Part shown: piece after piece, positions 45,201 to 55,664 of the stretch
How positions within the stretch are numbered: position 1 is the first letter of the stretch
Layout: every line of letters begins with the position of its first letter
NCBI GenBank assembly: GCA_028023455.1
Contig: JAQFVV010013090.1
Location: 206,173-270,172 of the forward strand
Direction of reading: 5' to 3'
From: Epiperipatus broadwayi
Taxonomy: Eukaryota > Onychophora > Udeonychophora > Euonychophora > Peripatidae
DNA length: 64,000 nucleotides
Made by a program: the position numbers and the translations under genes
Notes under the pieces: model-generated
The model's input: only the letters and a program-made list of their open reading frames with translations
Databases searched by the model: none
Told to the model about the DNA's origin: nothing

Positions 45201-46660
45201 ATATATTGATTGCACATTTTCTTTAGTTTGTCTTTTTACTTGATAATTTTGTTGCCTCAGATATTCTTGAATGATAATTGATGGTCTTTCTGCATAAGAG
45301 TTTGTAAGACTTATTTAATGAAAAAAAAAAGACTTTAAAATGCTGCTCTCATGGCAATGGTTAATAATTCCAGAAGTTGGCTTAGTGTGATAAGTTATAT
45401 TGTTTGAAAAGCTCTCATTAATTTTACTCTTAAAAAAAAATGGAGAAATTGTGTGGATCCTCAAAGATAAGTATATAAAATATATATTGACTGTTGCCTT
45501 TAATAAAATAGCTTAATTGATTGAGTAGCTTAATTGATTGAGTGCCACCTTAAATTTGGTATTTATAAATCTAAAAGTCACTGATTCTACTAGTACTATC
45601 ACTAATCAGACTTACAACATCCACCTATTTATATAGAAAGTAGGTTGAAATAAAGAAGGATTCCCCTCTTTTCTTCCAAAATGTAAGCTTGTGGTTAAGA
45701 CCTGTAGAGGTCCCTGCTATCACATTTTTATGTGCATATTCTTGAGGTTACAGCCTTAGTAAATATTACTGAAGAAGGAAGAGAAATATCTCTTGAAATG
45801 TACTCTATACTACTAATTTATGTGTGAATACTAACAAATATTTAAATTCTTCTTTAAAAAAAGTTCTTTGGCAATTAAACTATGCAAACAATGGAAATGG
45901 TTTAACATATAATTGCAAGTAAAATGCCATTATGGAAACTTATGAGTAAAATAGCCTATAAATAATCCATTTCTGATCAAAAGTGTCAATAATCCTTCAT
46001 AGAAAAACTGTAAATTGATGGCATTACTTATGAAGATTGCCAAGTTGAATATATCTGGAGTGTTTTCTCCTTTTTGTATAACTGTGTATTAAAATTGGCT
46101 AGATATCTATTTAATGACCAAATTGAGAAGTTAGTTGAGTTAACTATGGACCAGTCACCTGAAAGTAAAGCCTAAGTTTAATTGTGACTTGGAACCAACA
46201 AACTACAAAATAACATGCAGACATATTATCTCTCACTATGATCCTTCAAACCCAAACACATGTGTAACTATATCAATGCATCTGAGCACAATAAACATAT
46301 ATATAATATCACAGTTTTTACAAAAGAAAATAGATCATAACAGGTTATATATATATATAATAATAAAAAATTAAAAAGACTTTCAACTTTCAGCTACAAA
46401 TGAATAATAAAGAAGATAACAGTTTAGTTAAAAACAGCTAAATGAGCCTTTACTGATCAAATAATTAGATAGCTATCTATGAGCCATATATCTGGAAAAA
46501 AAATTGTTTATTTAGAAATGTTAGATATCTTTTAAAAAATTCATTTCTCTTGAGTTTAACTTGGGTTATGTTCACAGCTGTTATTTGAGTTAATTTCTAT
46601 ACCACAAGGCCCTCCATGTATACAGTATATAGGTATATGTTTGTATATGTTTATTGTTCA
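45201..46660. other. Non-coding DNA, possible hammerhead-like motif
   Basis: At 45769-45803 CTGAAGAAGGAAGAGAAATA continues to CTCTTGAAATGTAC: a CTGAAGA box, an AAGAG/CTCTT stem and a GAAA box, in the order of a hammerhead core with one box base changed. No exon is supported. A TTAATTGATTGAGTAGC-type duplication occurs at about 45510-45541. Confidence 0.35.
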
Positions 46661-46668
46661 TAGCTTAC

Positions 46669-46914
46669 CTGGCTATTATCATAGTTCACTGAGGCAGTTA
46701 CTAGTAAATGGGGCAATGTAAGTCGCTCATAATTTTTACCAAGAAAAGATTTTCTTTTAAAGGAATCACCACAAGATACGGCTGCTAATAACAATGATTT
46801 TTGTTTTTTTTCCATTTCTTCTATTGTTTTTTTCTTTTTATATTTTTCTAAAACATCTGATTCTGTAATAAATTTTTGAAACCAAAGCCACATTGATCGA
46901 TCTTTATTGATTAT
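46669..46914 (-). CDS. Host-gene exon of 82 codons, family not recognised
   Basis: The minus strand has TTTTATTATAG|ATAATC, a splice acceptor with a T-rich tract, followed by 246 bases (exactly 82 codons) open in one frame, then AATAGCCAG|GTAAGC, a near-consensus donor. The exon would thus be phase 0 at both ends. The translation contains DRSMWLWFQKFITESDVLEK, then KKKTIEEMEKKQKSLLLAAV, SCGDSFKRKSFLGKNYERL and TLPHLLVTASVNYDNSQ: an amphipathic, Lys/Glu-rich middle with hydrophobic flanks. It lies among repeats, as expected for a short exon in a long intron-rich gene read right to left. No family can be named and no partner exon was found with confidence. Confidence 0.65.
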
Positions 46915-47019
46915 CTATAATAAAACATTTATTATCTTTTCAATATTTGGTCATATGTTATATATATATATATATATGTGTGTGTGTACATTGTCTATAC
47001 TAGACTTAATGTAGTTATA

Positions 47020-47630
47020 AAGGACTTGAACTCAGACTTTCTTACTCCTCAAAGCTATTCAATCCATCTTATACAACTGATACACATGACCACATACAGG
47101 TGAAAAAGATAAATAATCTCCAATATACATATTTTGTGCTGAATCAGCACTCATCAGTTGATCCAGATCACCCTCTTCCACACATGAATATACTCAGAGC
47201 TCAATTTATATTAAGATAGCAAATCTACAAACTTTAATGGTGAAGCTTCAATCTTTTCTGCTCTCCAATTCTTCTTTCATCCATATCATTGAAAATTTGA
47301 GGATGAAATGATATTGGTATCATTAAGGGCTTTGAGCATTTCATCCTTAGATTTTTATTGATATGGATGGCTAAGAGTTAGAGAATGGAGACGATTGAAG
47401 CTTGTCCATTAAAGTTTAGAGATTTGATATTTTAATATAAACTGAGCATGGATTGTATATATGTATAGACAATGGTAATCTAGACCAACTGATAAGTTCT
47501 GGTTCAGCATGAAATATGTATATTGGAGATCATTTATCTTTTTCACATGTATGTGGTCATGTGTATCAGTTGTCTAAGATAGATTGGATAGATGTGAAAA
47601 ATTTGAAAGTCCGAATTCAAGTTCCTTATA
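47020..47630. mobile_element. Family B composite foldback, two SINE arms around an inverted core
   Basis: The left arm (47030-47185, minus) and right arm (47450-47625, plus) are inverted copies of the family B unit: GACTTGAACTCAGACTTTC at the left versus GAAAGTCCGAATTCAAGTTC at the right, and TACAACTGATACACATGACC versus GGTCATGTGTATCAGTTGTC. Between them CAAACTTTAATGGTGAAGCT... pairs with ...TGTCCATTAAAGTTTAG, and the ATATTAAGATAGCAAAT blocks also pair. The whole is a palindrome of about 600 bp. Confidence 0.75.
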
Positions 47631-47828
47631 AATATATATATTATTTTAATGAACATTTAAATAATTTAACAGCTTATCAAAGAAATATATAGTGCTTAGA
47701 ATATAAATGTATTCATGAAACAAACAAATCTGAATATATTATTAATTCACAAGCTAGATTTTCAGGGAATCATTTAAATGGTCAAAAAAAGTCATAGATC
47801 ACATGACCCTATCTCTTAAACTTGTAAG

Positions 47829-48134
47829 TTATAAACAATGAGGATTGCCAATTCTTCAACAAGCTTTGTGATAAACGCTTAGCCAGAGCCAGCACTTAAA
47901 ATATCTCTGTCAGGAACCCCACTCCCAAACCCCTGACCATGGTTTCATGCTTTGGCACTTCTCAGAGATGCCAGGATAGGTTCAACCCTGGCACCTCTAT
48001 GAGGAGCACCAAAGTACGAAACCATGGTCAGGGGTTTGGGTGGGGGTTCCTGACAGAGATATTTTAAGTGCTGTCTCTGGATAAGCATTTATCACAAAGC
48101 TTGTTGAGGAATTGACAATCCTCATTGTTTATAA
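47829..48134. mobile_element. Foldback MITE with arms of about 125 bp
   Basis: TTATAAACAATGAGGATTGC at 47829 is inverted at the right end as CAATCCTCATTGTTTATAA. The arms pair through AAGCTTTGTGATAAA, AGCACTTAAAATATCTCTGT, CAGGAACCCC and CAAACCCCTGACCATGGTTT. The GC-richer loop (about 47962-48005) is unique. It would form a very stable hairpin. No protein is encoded. Confidence 0.85.
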
Positions 48135-48750
48135 TCATTTAAATGAACTTGTAAATAATGTTGCCCTTGATTTATTACTATATAATAAAAGTCAGACAAT
48201 AGTGATCATCTTTCATTTTACAAAATAGATTAGCATTGACATAACAAAAAGAGTGTTATTTATAAGTTCATTTAAATACTTGCTTAAGAATCTAAAATGA
48301 GATTTATTTTAATAACATATTCAGATTGGTTTGTTCCAAGGTTAGGTTATATATATGTTTGTGTATGTGCACATGTGTATGTAATAATAAATAATCATAA
48401 CTTAATTATATGTAATGGAAATGGAAGTAATTGTTCCTCCCACTGAGTTATGTAAGTGTCAACAAACTACAGAGCTAAAAAATAGATTAGTATAATTCTA
48501 TCTTCTGCTTCAATCATATATATATAAATATATATTTGGTAAAGTAGCATTTAAATATCCCACTACAGTGGCCTTTCCAATATTTTCTTCGCATTTTGCA
48601 GAAGATTAATAAAGAAGACCTTATTTATCAGGTTATTAATTGCTAGTATAGTAAAGATTTAAGCAATTTTTTATTTATGTTTAGCTCTTTAACTAAAAAT
48701 GGCACATTGGATGGGTAATAGGGTTACCTAGGTGACCACTATTATAAAAT
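48135..48750. other. AT-rich non-coding DNA
   Basis: AT-rich with TA/TG microsatellite-like stretches at about 48345-48380 and 48515-48535. Nothing else is recognised. Confidence 0.45.
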
Positions 48751-48758
48751 AAAATTTC

Positions 48759-48866
48759 GTCAAGCGTTGGTGGTTGAGAGATCAGCACAGCTGCCTTACA
48801 GCAGTTGTCCTGGGTTAGTGTGTTTGCTTTCCGGCCGATGCTATGACACATAAAAAAAAATAAAAG
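48759..48866 (+). mobile_element. Family A tRNA-derived SINE, copy 3
   Basis: This is the sense orientation: GTCAAGCGTTGGTGGTTGAG (box-A region), a TGCCTTACAGCAG arm, a degraded box B (GGTTAGTGTGTTTGC), then CCGGCCGATGCTATGACACA and an A-rich tail to 48866. Its box B is more decayed than in copies 1 and 2. Confidence 0.7.
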
Positions 48867-48984
48867 TCTGATTGAAAATGGAAAAAAAGTTTTACTTGGT
48901 CTAGATATCAAACTAGTTTAAGAATTTAAAAGTAAATCTACTAATCATATATACTGTATATCAAAATTACCCAAAATCCACAAC

Positions 48985-50519
48985 TCATCAACCATTATCA
49001 ACTGCAGGATGAAGGTCTCTCCAAATTCAATCCATCTTCTCTGATCTGTAGCCTCTCTTTTCCACACTACCCCTGCACACATTCTTATTTCATTCATCCA
49101 TCTCACATGTGGTCTCTTTTTGTGTCTTTTAAGTCTCTTGGAATTCAGTTTAAGATTTCAATTGTCTATCTATTATCATCTCTTCAAGCAATATGTCCAG
49201 CCCAACTCCACTTTAATCTTTTAATTCTTTCAATGATGTCGTAATATATGTTTGTTCTCTTGCCCATGTATTGTGTTTTCAATCTCTATATTCCTAACCA
49301 CATCTCTCAATATTTCTTTGAATGGTCTAAAGTCTCCAAGTCTCAGATCCATAAGTAAGAACTTGTAAAACACATTTATTAAAAAATCTTTTTCAAAACC
49401 ATAGGCATATTTCTTTTTAATATTAAGTTATTTTTACGAAAAGCACCCCAAACAAGTTTAATTCTATGATTAATTTTATCCATTATGTTTATCTGATAAA
49501 TTGTTTTTCTCTTCAGAAATAAAAATTTGTAATTATACATATGCGATTTTTTTGCATGCGTTAGCGAAGCTGTAATGTCATTCGCAAAGCTATGAGTATG
49601 AGATTAGAATACTAAATCTCGAAAGTGCTAAGCAGGCATATTAAACATTATAGTATAATTACAGCTTCATTAATCCGTGCGAAAAAATTGCATATGTATA
49701 ATTATGTTTATCTGACCAAAGTATTTGATTTGTTAACTTATTTCTAATTTATCATAATCAATCTTTATTTTCATCTTTTGAAAAAAAAATTTTGAATTAT
49801 TACTTTAATGTTTTTAACATTTATCTTTAATACTATTTTTTTACTTTCATCTGATAACTCTTGCAACATTTCTTGAAGCTCTGAAGTATTATTTGCAAAA
49901 ACAATTACATCATTTTCAAAATCTAAATGACTTACATAATCTCCATTTACTTTTACTTCTTTAGCTTCCCATTTTAATCCACAAAATACTTCTTATAACA
50001 CTGCTGTAAGACATGGAGTCATCCTGTCTTATATGCTTCTCAATGTTAATCTTCCTAATATCATTATGTAATCTAATTGTTGCTGTTGCATTTTTATAAA
50101 TATTCTTCTGAATATGACAATATCTAGATCCATCCCTTGATGATCCAATGCTTTAATCACTGAAACAATGCTTATAGAGTCAAATGCCTTTTTATAATCT
50201 ACAAATCCAAAGCATAATGGTAACTCATATTCATTTGTCATTTCTATAACTTCTCTCAATACCTGGATATGATCTACTGTACTAAAACCACTTTTAAATC
50301 CAGCTTGTTCTTTTGGTTGGTTGAAATCCAATGTTCTCTGTAGATAAGTTGCAAATATCTTGGTAAAAATTTTGTTTAAAACTGATAAAAGACTGATAGG
50401 TCTGTAATTTCTAATATCTTCTTTATCATCTTTTTTAAATATTAATATTACCCCTGCATTTTTCAAATCATCTAATACATCTTTATCATTTAGACAATTG
50501 GTTTATAATTTTTCCAAAA
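48985..50519 (-). mobile_element. RTE-type retrotransposon, copy 3 (5'-truncated, degraded)
   Basis: On the minus strand the frame 50466-50029 carries IRNYRPISLLSVLNKIFTKI, EQAGFKSGFSTVDHIQ and FVDYKKAFDSIS. Later frames keep the HLDF.NDVIVFANNTSE region, the YLG segment, the shared RRD-stop context and the tail CAACCATTATCAACTGCAGG read backwards. It is more diverged from copies 1 and 2 than they are from each other. The 5' end is truncated at about 50519, in the RT domain. A 204-bp sequence interrupts it at 49497-49700. Confidence 0.85.
49497..49700. mobile_element. 204-bp insertion in RTE copy 3 with a 15-bp duplication
   Basis: ATTATGTTTATCTGA occurs at 49482-49496 and again at 49701-49715, flanking sequence absent from the other RTE copies. 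Part of the insert has inverted ends: ATTATACATATGCGATTTTT near 49535 versus AAAAAATTGCATATGTATAA near 49684. A 15-bp duplication suggests LINE-type integration, while the inverted ends suggest a MITE. The family is unknown. Confidence 0.7.
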
Positions 50520-51375
50520 CATTTTTTCTGCCTCAGTCGGTACCTTCCCGCATGGAGCAAATAGAAATGGAAATTATAACAAATGGCCGTAAATTGCGGA
50601 TAAAGCCATAAAACAAAATGGCAAAAGCGAACTGTAAATCATCAAAAAGTTCAAAGGTAGAAGTAACAAATTGGTTGAACTTTATAAGACAACACATGTA
50701 TTGTTTTAATAGTCTTTACTAATAAACACGTAGTATATTAACAGTCCTTTGTAATTTGTGAAATTAAATAATTATATATGGAAATGTCAAATGTATGTTT
50801 TATTTTATGCTATCTGACTGGTTTCCAACATGGAGAAACCCTGCAAATGCTGCAATTTCTAAACAGTGAAAATAAATTTAAAAAACATAGATAAATAATA
50901 TTCTTTTAACAGTATACAAAAAATCTTCCATAAAAAGCATAAATAAACTTTCCCTAATAAAAATCCACACATTATTTCTTCAATAACATCTACAATAATT
51001 AACTTTGTAACTGTCATGGTCTGCCTCAAAGCAAAAATTATATAATATATAGTGCAAGAAAAACGCAATAGTGGATATTCACTGCTAAAAATGTAAACAA
51101 GCAGATGCACGAAGTAAATTAAATGTTTTACAAAATCTAATAAAGAGATTTCTTGGTCTAGTCCAATTGGAAAGGCACGAGTTTTATCAGCCAATAGCAA
51201 TAAATGCATTTGGTTTACATATTTTATTTAATAAAAGAAAAGGAATTTATTTGCTCCTTCTAGAAATGTAAGCTGTAGCAAAGTACACTGTATTTTAAAA
51301 ATTTATTGCAATATTTTGTTCTTGTCTGTATTATCTCAGAGTCATTCTAATGTTATGTAATACCAATTATTTCCA
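50520..51375. other. Unassigned DNA
   Basis: A patch at about 50530-50650 has mixed composition but no long frame. The minus frame 51209-50859 is open for 116 codons but Leu/Phe/Ile-rich, as chance frames are in such DNA, so it is not called. Confidence 0.35.
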
Positions 51376-51624
51376 TTGGAAAAAATACATTTTGAAGAGT
51401 TACGATTAGATAGACATAATATTGAAGTATTTCAGAAAGAAAAGTTTTCTGCTGAAGAATTTAAAAGGCAACATCATAAAATATCAAGTAAAAAAAAAGG
51501 GCCAGCCTATTCTATATGTAGTAGTATTTGTAGTTCACCCACTGCTTTGATTAATCACGCAAAACTCGCTTCTAAAAGTTTTTTTTTCTCTCTCTCAACT
51601 TTCTCTTTTTTTAAGTTGGAATGA
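51376..51624 (+). CDS. Possible coding exon, family not recognised
   Basis: After a TAA at about 51359 the plus strand is open for some 88 codons. The first half has protein-like composition (MEKIHFEELRLDRHNIEVFQ, then KEKFSAEEFKRQHHKISSKK). The second half turns into low-complexity Ser/Phe residues, suggesting that the true coding part ends near 51490, where ATATCAAG|TAAAAAA gives no good donor. It may be an exon or gene fragment. It lies about 3.5 kb left of the HMG-box frame on the same strand, but nothing links them directly. Confidence 0.3.
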   Translation: MEKIHFEELRLDRHNIEVFQKEKFSAEEFKRQHHKISSKKKGPAYSICSSICSSPTALINHAKLASKSFFFSLSTFSFFKLE

Positions 51625-51751
51625 TCGTACTCATTTAATAGCCATTTATTATTACTTGTAAATAGATATAACAAATGTTATGACATTACTTTAGTTGTAT
51701 CCCAATTATTTATTAATTAGAAAAACTGATTTTTGTCTGATATATATATAC

Positions 51752-53128
51752 AACAGATAACGACCCCAGTCTTGGGCGTAGAATGTGTGCATATACATTT
51801 AAAATTGATATGTGCTGATCTATTTAATTTTTGATGTAAAATAAAAACATATCTGGATTAAGGTATCAATAATTTTACAGATCTTAAAAATAATTACTAA
51901 TGATTAATATAAAATGGTGTTATAATGATATTACCTATATAGATAAGTTCTATTGACATGATGCTTGTAATTTGAATAGATAATTTGTACATATGTGTAT
52001 ATGTCTTAAAATGTAGTTTGTTTTTCCAAATATGTATCTAATATTATTATATCAAGTCAATTACTAGAGAATACAAATTTGCACAAGTTATGATGTACTT
52101 TACAGAGGGTGCACTTTTTAGATTATAAAGAAATAAACTACTTCCAGAACAGACGTTTGCAAATTTGAATTACAAATACAAACGAAATAAAAAACCAATT
52201 TATTTATGTTAAAATATTATATAACAACCTAGTTATTGGCAATACTACATTATTAATAGTAATTTTATTGAACTTTGTAAAGATATAGGAATGTAAAAAA
52301 TGTGGATAATCTTTATACATTGACAAAATGTAAGTTTTTATTGAAGGTAAAAGAAAATTAGTAATTGTTCAATGTCTGAGAAGGAAAAACCTCAGTCTGT
52401 ACCCAGATAGATACAGAATTTTTGGACAGGATTTTTTTATTAGTCTAAACTTATTAATGATTGTATTTGGATATAAGAATGTTAATGATCGTGTTTGGAT
52501 ATTGTTTCAGGTATTGGTCATATATGAACATCTCATGCATCAGAGGTCAAAGAAAATGAAAGTGGGAAATTGACCTTTTTTGTGACATACCGTCATATTG
52601 GATTGGTTTATGTAAAAGATTGTCTATATTTTAAAAGAGATGACTGATAGAGCATTAAGATTTAATATAATTAAAAATCAAATTATAAGAGACTAGATTT
52701 AGAATTGATATTTCTTTTGTTTTGCTAAGGGTTAGTAATTAGGAAAATAAAAATAGTTGAGAGTTTTGGTAGTACTAAAATGTATGGGTCCCGAATAAAA
52801 TTACCGATAAAGATGAAATCCTAAATCAGTATACATTGGATGGTTTTGTAAAGAATATTAATGAAATTGCACACAACCTTTCAATACACAAGAGTTTCAT
52901 TTCTAAGCAGTAAAATACAATAAAAAAAACAACAATCATGTTAATGGAGATCATCTATTTAGATAATATCATTTATATTAATCATTAGAAATTATTTTTA
53001 AGATCTATAAATTATTAATATTACCTTAATCCAGATATGTTTTTATTTTACGTTAAAGGTTAAACAGATCAGCACATCATTTTGACGTGTATATCAACAT
53101 GTGCTTTAGATTGTAGTCATTATCTGTG
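51752..53128. mobile_element. Element with long terminal inverted repeats of about 200 bp
   Basis: The left arm (AACAGATAACGACCCCAGTC..., GTGCTGATCTATTTAA, AAAACATATCTGGATTAAGG, CAGATCTTAAAAATAATTAC) is inverted in the right arm at about 52945-53128 (CCTTAATCCAGATATGTTTT, TTAAACAGATCAGCACAT, GTAGTCATTATCTGTG). The interior of about 900 bp has no transposase frame. It is a non-autonomous DNA transposon or foldback of unknown superfamily. Confidence 0.7.
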
Positions 53129-53324
53129 TAATACTACAAAACATGAAATATAAAAGAATATGGCTTTTACAAAATACATACGTTTATATCTACACTAGCT
53201 TCTCTAACAAATAATTCGAACAGATGAAATAAGTTCCATTTTTACCCACTTTCCAAATGAACAATGATGTTAGCAAAATATTTAATGTTTAAGTGGACAG
53301 ACCATCACCTCTTAATATGTTAAA

Positions 53325-53382
53325 CCACTAAACATCACATGATCACTCTCTCTTATACTAGCACATAATTGTTATTAAACAA
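53325..53382. mobile_element. Family P MITE, copy 6, left part
   Basis: CCACTAAACATCACATGATC through GCACATAATTGTTATTAAAC is the normal left terminus of family P. It is cut off at 53382 by a CR1/L2-like 3' fragment, and the element resumes at 54138. Confidence 0.7.
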
Positions 53383-54137
53383 GGATATGATGTACTATGG
53401 CTTCTCCTTAAATGAAGTCGAGAATATCTGAGCAATTATGCCCAGATAAACTTGTTAGCCACTTAATTTTCCATTTCCCACTCCTAAGTTTTCCCATATT
53501 CTGCTCCATCCCATTTCCACAACATAATCTGTGTCAACTCTATAGCCTTAATATCTAATTTCCCCTTATTTTTTCCCAAACCCAGCATAAAAAACAATAA
53601 TTCACTTTCTGTATAATCACTTTTTTCATATTTATTCTTCCATAACTTCATTATATGTACCCTTTGTTTTCAAACATTTACATTCAATTAACAAATGCCT
53701 AATATTTTCTATTCCTTCCTTACATAATTTACAAAATAAATCACCCATATTTTTCCATTTACATGTATATTCTTTTGAAGCTAAAGATCCCGTTCGAGCC
53801 TTAAACAATAAACTACTTTCCTTACTATTATCATATGTTAAACTCGCATCTAATATTCTGTTTATTTCTATATATATTTAAACTCTTTTTACTCTCCATA
53901 CTATTTCTCCATCTCTCTAACTCCCTATTCTTTATTAATAAATCTATTCTTTTATCCCATTCCTTACTACTATAACACTCAACAATCCTTTTAACACAAT
54001 CATCCCATCTTTTGTACAAATATACGGTTATAAATTCTTTATCCAAATCTTTTGCTTACTGCATTACCTTTCTCACCCATCTTGTTACTTGCCTTTTACT
54101 CATAACCCAATTAAATACTATTTTGGCTATTCTTTTA
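53383..54137 (-). mobile_element. CR1/L2-like retrotransposon, 5'-truncated 3' fragment
   Basis: It is homologous to 14846-15605 of the long copy. The minus strand has AKDLDKEFITVYLYKRWDD-like codons (frame 54046-53831), then CKLCKEGIENIRHLLIEC (zinc knuckle, about 53675-53735) and the same 3' end. It sits inside a family P MITE and so marks a nested insertion, or a recombination that removed part of the MITE. Confidence 0.8.
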
Positions 54138-54261
54138 CCCTGTGCCAACCAGAATAATCAATGGATGAGTAGGCACTAAATAGGAATTTTATGCGCAAGC
54201 CTTCTGGCATTCATTGATTACTCTGTTTGGCACTACTGTATGGAGAGTTTTGCCTTGTTTT
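54138..54261. mobile_element. Family P MITE, copy 6, right part
   Basis: CCCTGTGCCAACCAGAATAA through GCCTTCTGGCATTCATTGAT and CACTACTGTATGGAGAGTTT are the right-hand family P blocks. Together with 53325-53382 this makes one interrupted copy. Confidence 0.7.
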
Positions 54262-54953
54262 TCTCTTAAAATGTTACACATGCGTATATTATATATACAA
54301 AGGTATTTTATGTTATAAAATATGCAATAATTACAAGATCCATAAAAAGGCAATATAAATGTTAAAATAATGAGAATTATGATTTGTACGAATTCATAGA
54401 CATTTACATGTTGTTTTTATTAATGAAAATACATACAGTATTAAATTTTAAGCTTGATTAAAGTTCTGGCCTTTAAAGAATTAACCAATGACCATTTAAA
54501 GATGGTGAATCTTGGAAACATTAAAAATGGGTTTAACATTTTTTGAATTTTCATATACCCGGTTTCATGAGCAGCCTTATTTTAAAACTCATCACGTGGA
54601 GCAAATTGCTGCCAGATATTTATTAGCCTTCCGTTCCTAAAAAGTAAAATATTGCGTTGCTATTTTTTTCTATTTTTGCTACATGATGCAAAATTAAAGA
54701 ACTAATCTCTAAGTATTCCTGTTGTTTTATTTAATAACAAGAATAATATTTGCGTATGGGGAAATTCTTTAAGTATATAACGTTAATAAAAGATACAATT
54801 CGCGCGTAAAGTAATTCGAAATTTTTTCTCATTCTATTTTTCCAATATTTTTTTTAAAAAATCAGTCATTTATTTGATTTAAACGTAATAAAGTATTTTT
54901 TTAAAAATTCGATAAGAAGTTGCAGTAACAAAATTATTGAAATTGTTTATGAA
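54262..54953. other. Non-coding DNA upstream of the HMG-box frame
   Basis: AT-rich; no TATA-type promoter can be told apart from the background. Nothing else is recognised. Confidence 0.4.
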
Positions 54954-55366
54954 ATGACTGGAAAGCAATCATTTAATCGTAAAGAAAATGGTTTTCTCCT
55001 TTTTTCAAAGGTATACCGGGATGAAGTTTTTAGAGCGAATCCATATTTTTATAATAATGCAAATAAACTATCTCATGAAATTTATTTTAAATGGATATGT
55101 ATATGGCGCCTTCCGAAAGAAGTTTATGGCAAAAAATGGTTGATTTTAAATTAAATAAATCAGAATCACAGCATTCATTGGGTTCTTTCAAACCGTCTCA
55201 ACAAAAGTCATATAAAAGTGCCTTCAGTTGGTTTTGTGTCGATGAAAGAACGAAAATGAAAGAAAATTATCCTACACGTTCTTTTACTGAAGTAAATGAT
55301 GACTTAAGATCAAGGTGGGAAAACACTTCTCTGAAGATTAAAAATATAAAAAAATCGCAAAGATAG
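54954..55366 (+). CDS. Two-HMG-box protein, one frameshift
   Basis: Two overlapping plus frames make one protein of about 137 residues if a single indel between about 55085 and 55125 is allowed. Box 1 begins FNRKENGFLLFSKVYRDEVF in the first frame and finishes APSERSLWQKMVDFKL in the second. Box 2 is SAFSWFCVDERTKMKENYPT, then FTEVNDDLRSRWENTSLKIK, with the Phe/Trp and basic pattern of an HMG box (helix 1 F-x-W-F, helix 2 W). HMG boxes bind and bend DNA. Box 1 recalls the short HMG domain of Maelstrom-type proteins, but that is a weak impression. No intron is seen. It is either an intronless retrocopy (pseudogene) or a real gene with a sequencing indel; small indels are suspected elsewhere in this assembly. 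Confidence 0.55.
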
Positions 55367-55664
55367 ATAAATCAAGATGTGTTATGTTATGGCTAATACT
55401 TGTAATTACAAAATGACGACTGAGATTAGTGAGCACGCGACATCGTTCTTATGTTAGAGAACGCGAGCATTAATAAAAGTTAATAGTTATATAAACTGTG
55501 TGTTTATTAATTTAGATATTACTACCAAGAACATAATATAGTGTCATGAGTGAATTAATGAAATAATAGTTTTAAAAAAATTTGCTAAAGTCTATAAAAC
55601 AGCGAGTATTTAAATATTGATAAAAATAGTTTTTATAACATTTTTTTTTCATATCATATTTGCA
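55367..55664. other. Non-coding DNA after the HMG-box frame
   Basis: No clear AATAAA-based 3' end could be singled out from the AT-rich background. AGCGAGTATTTAAATATTGA and similar sequence have no recognised function. Confidence 0.35.
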
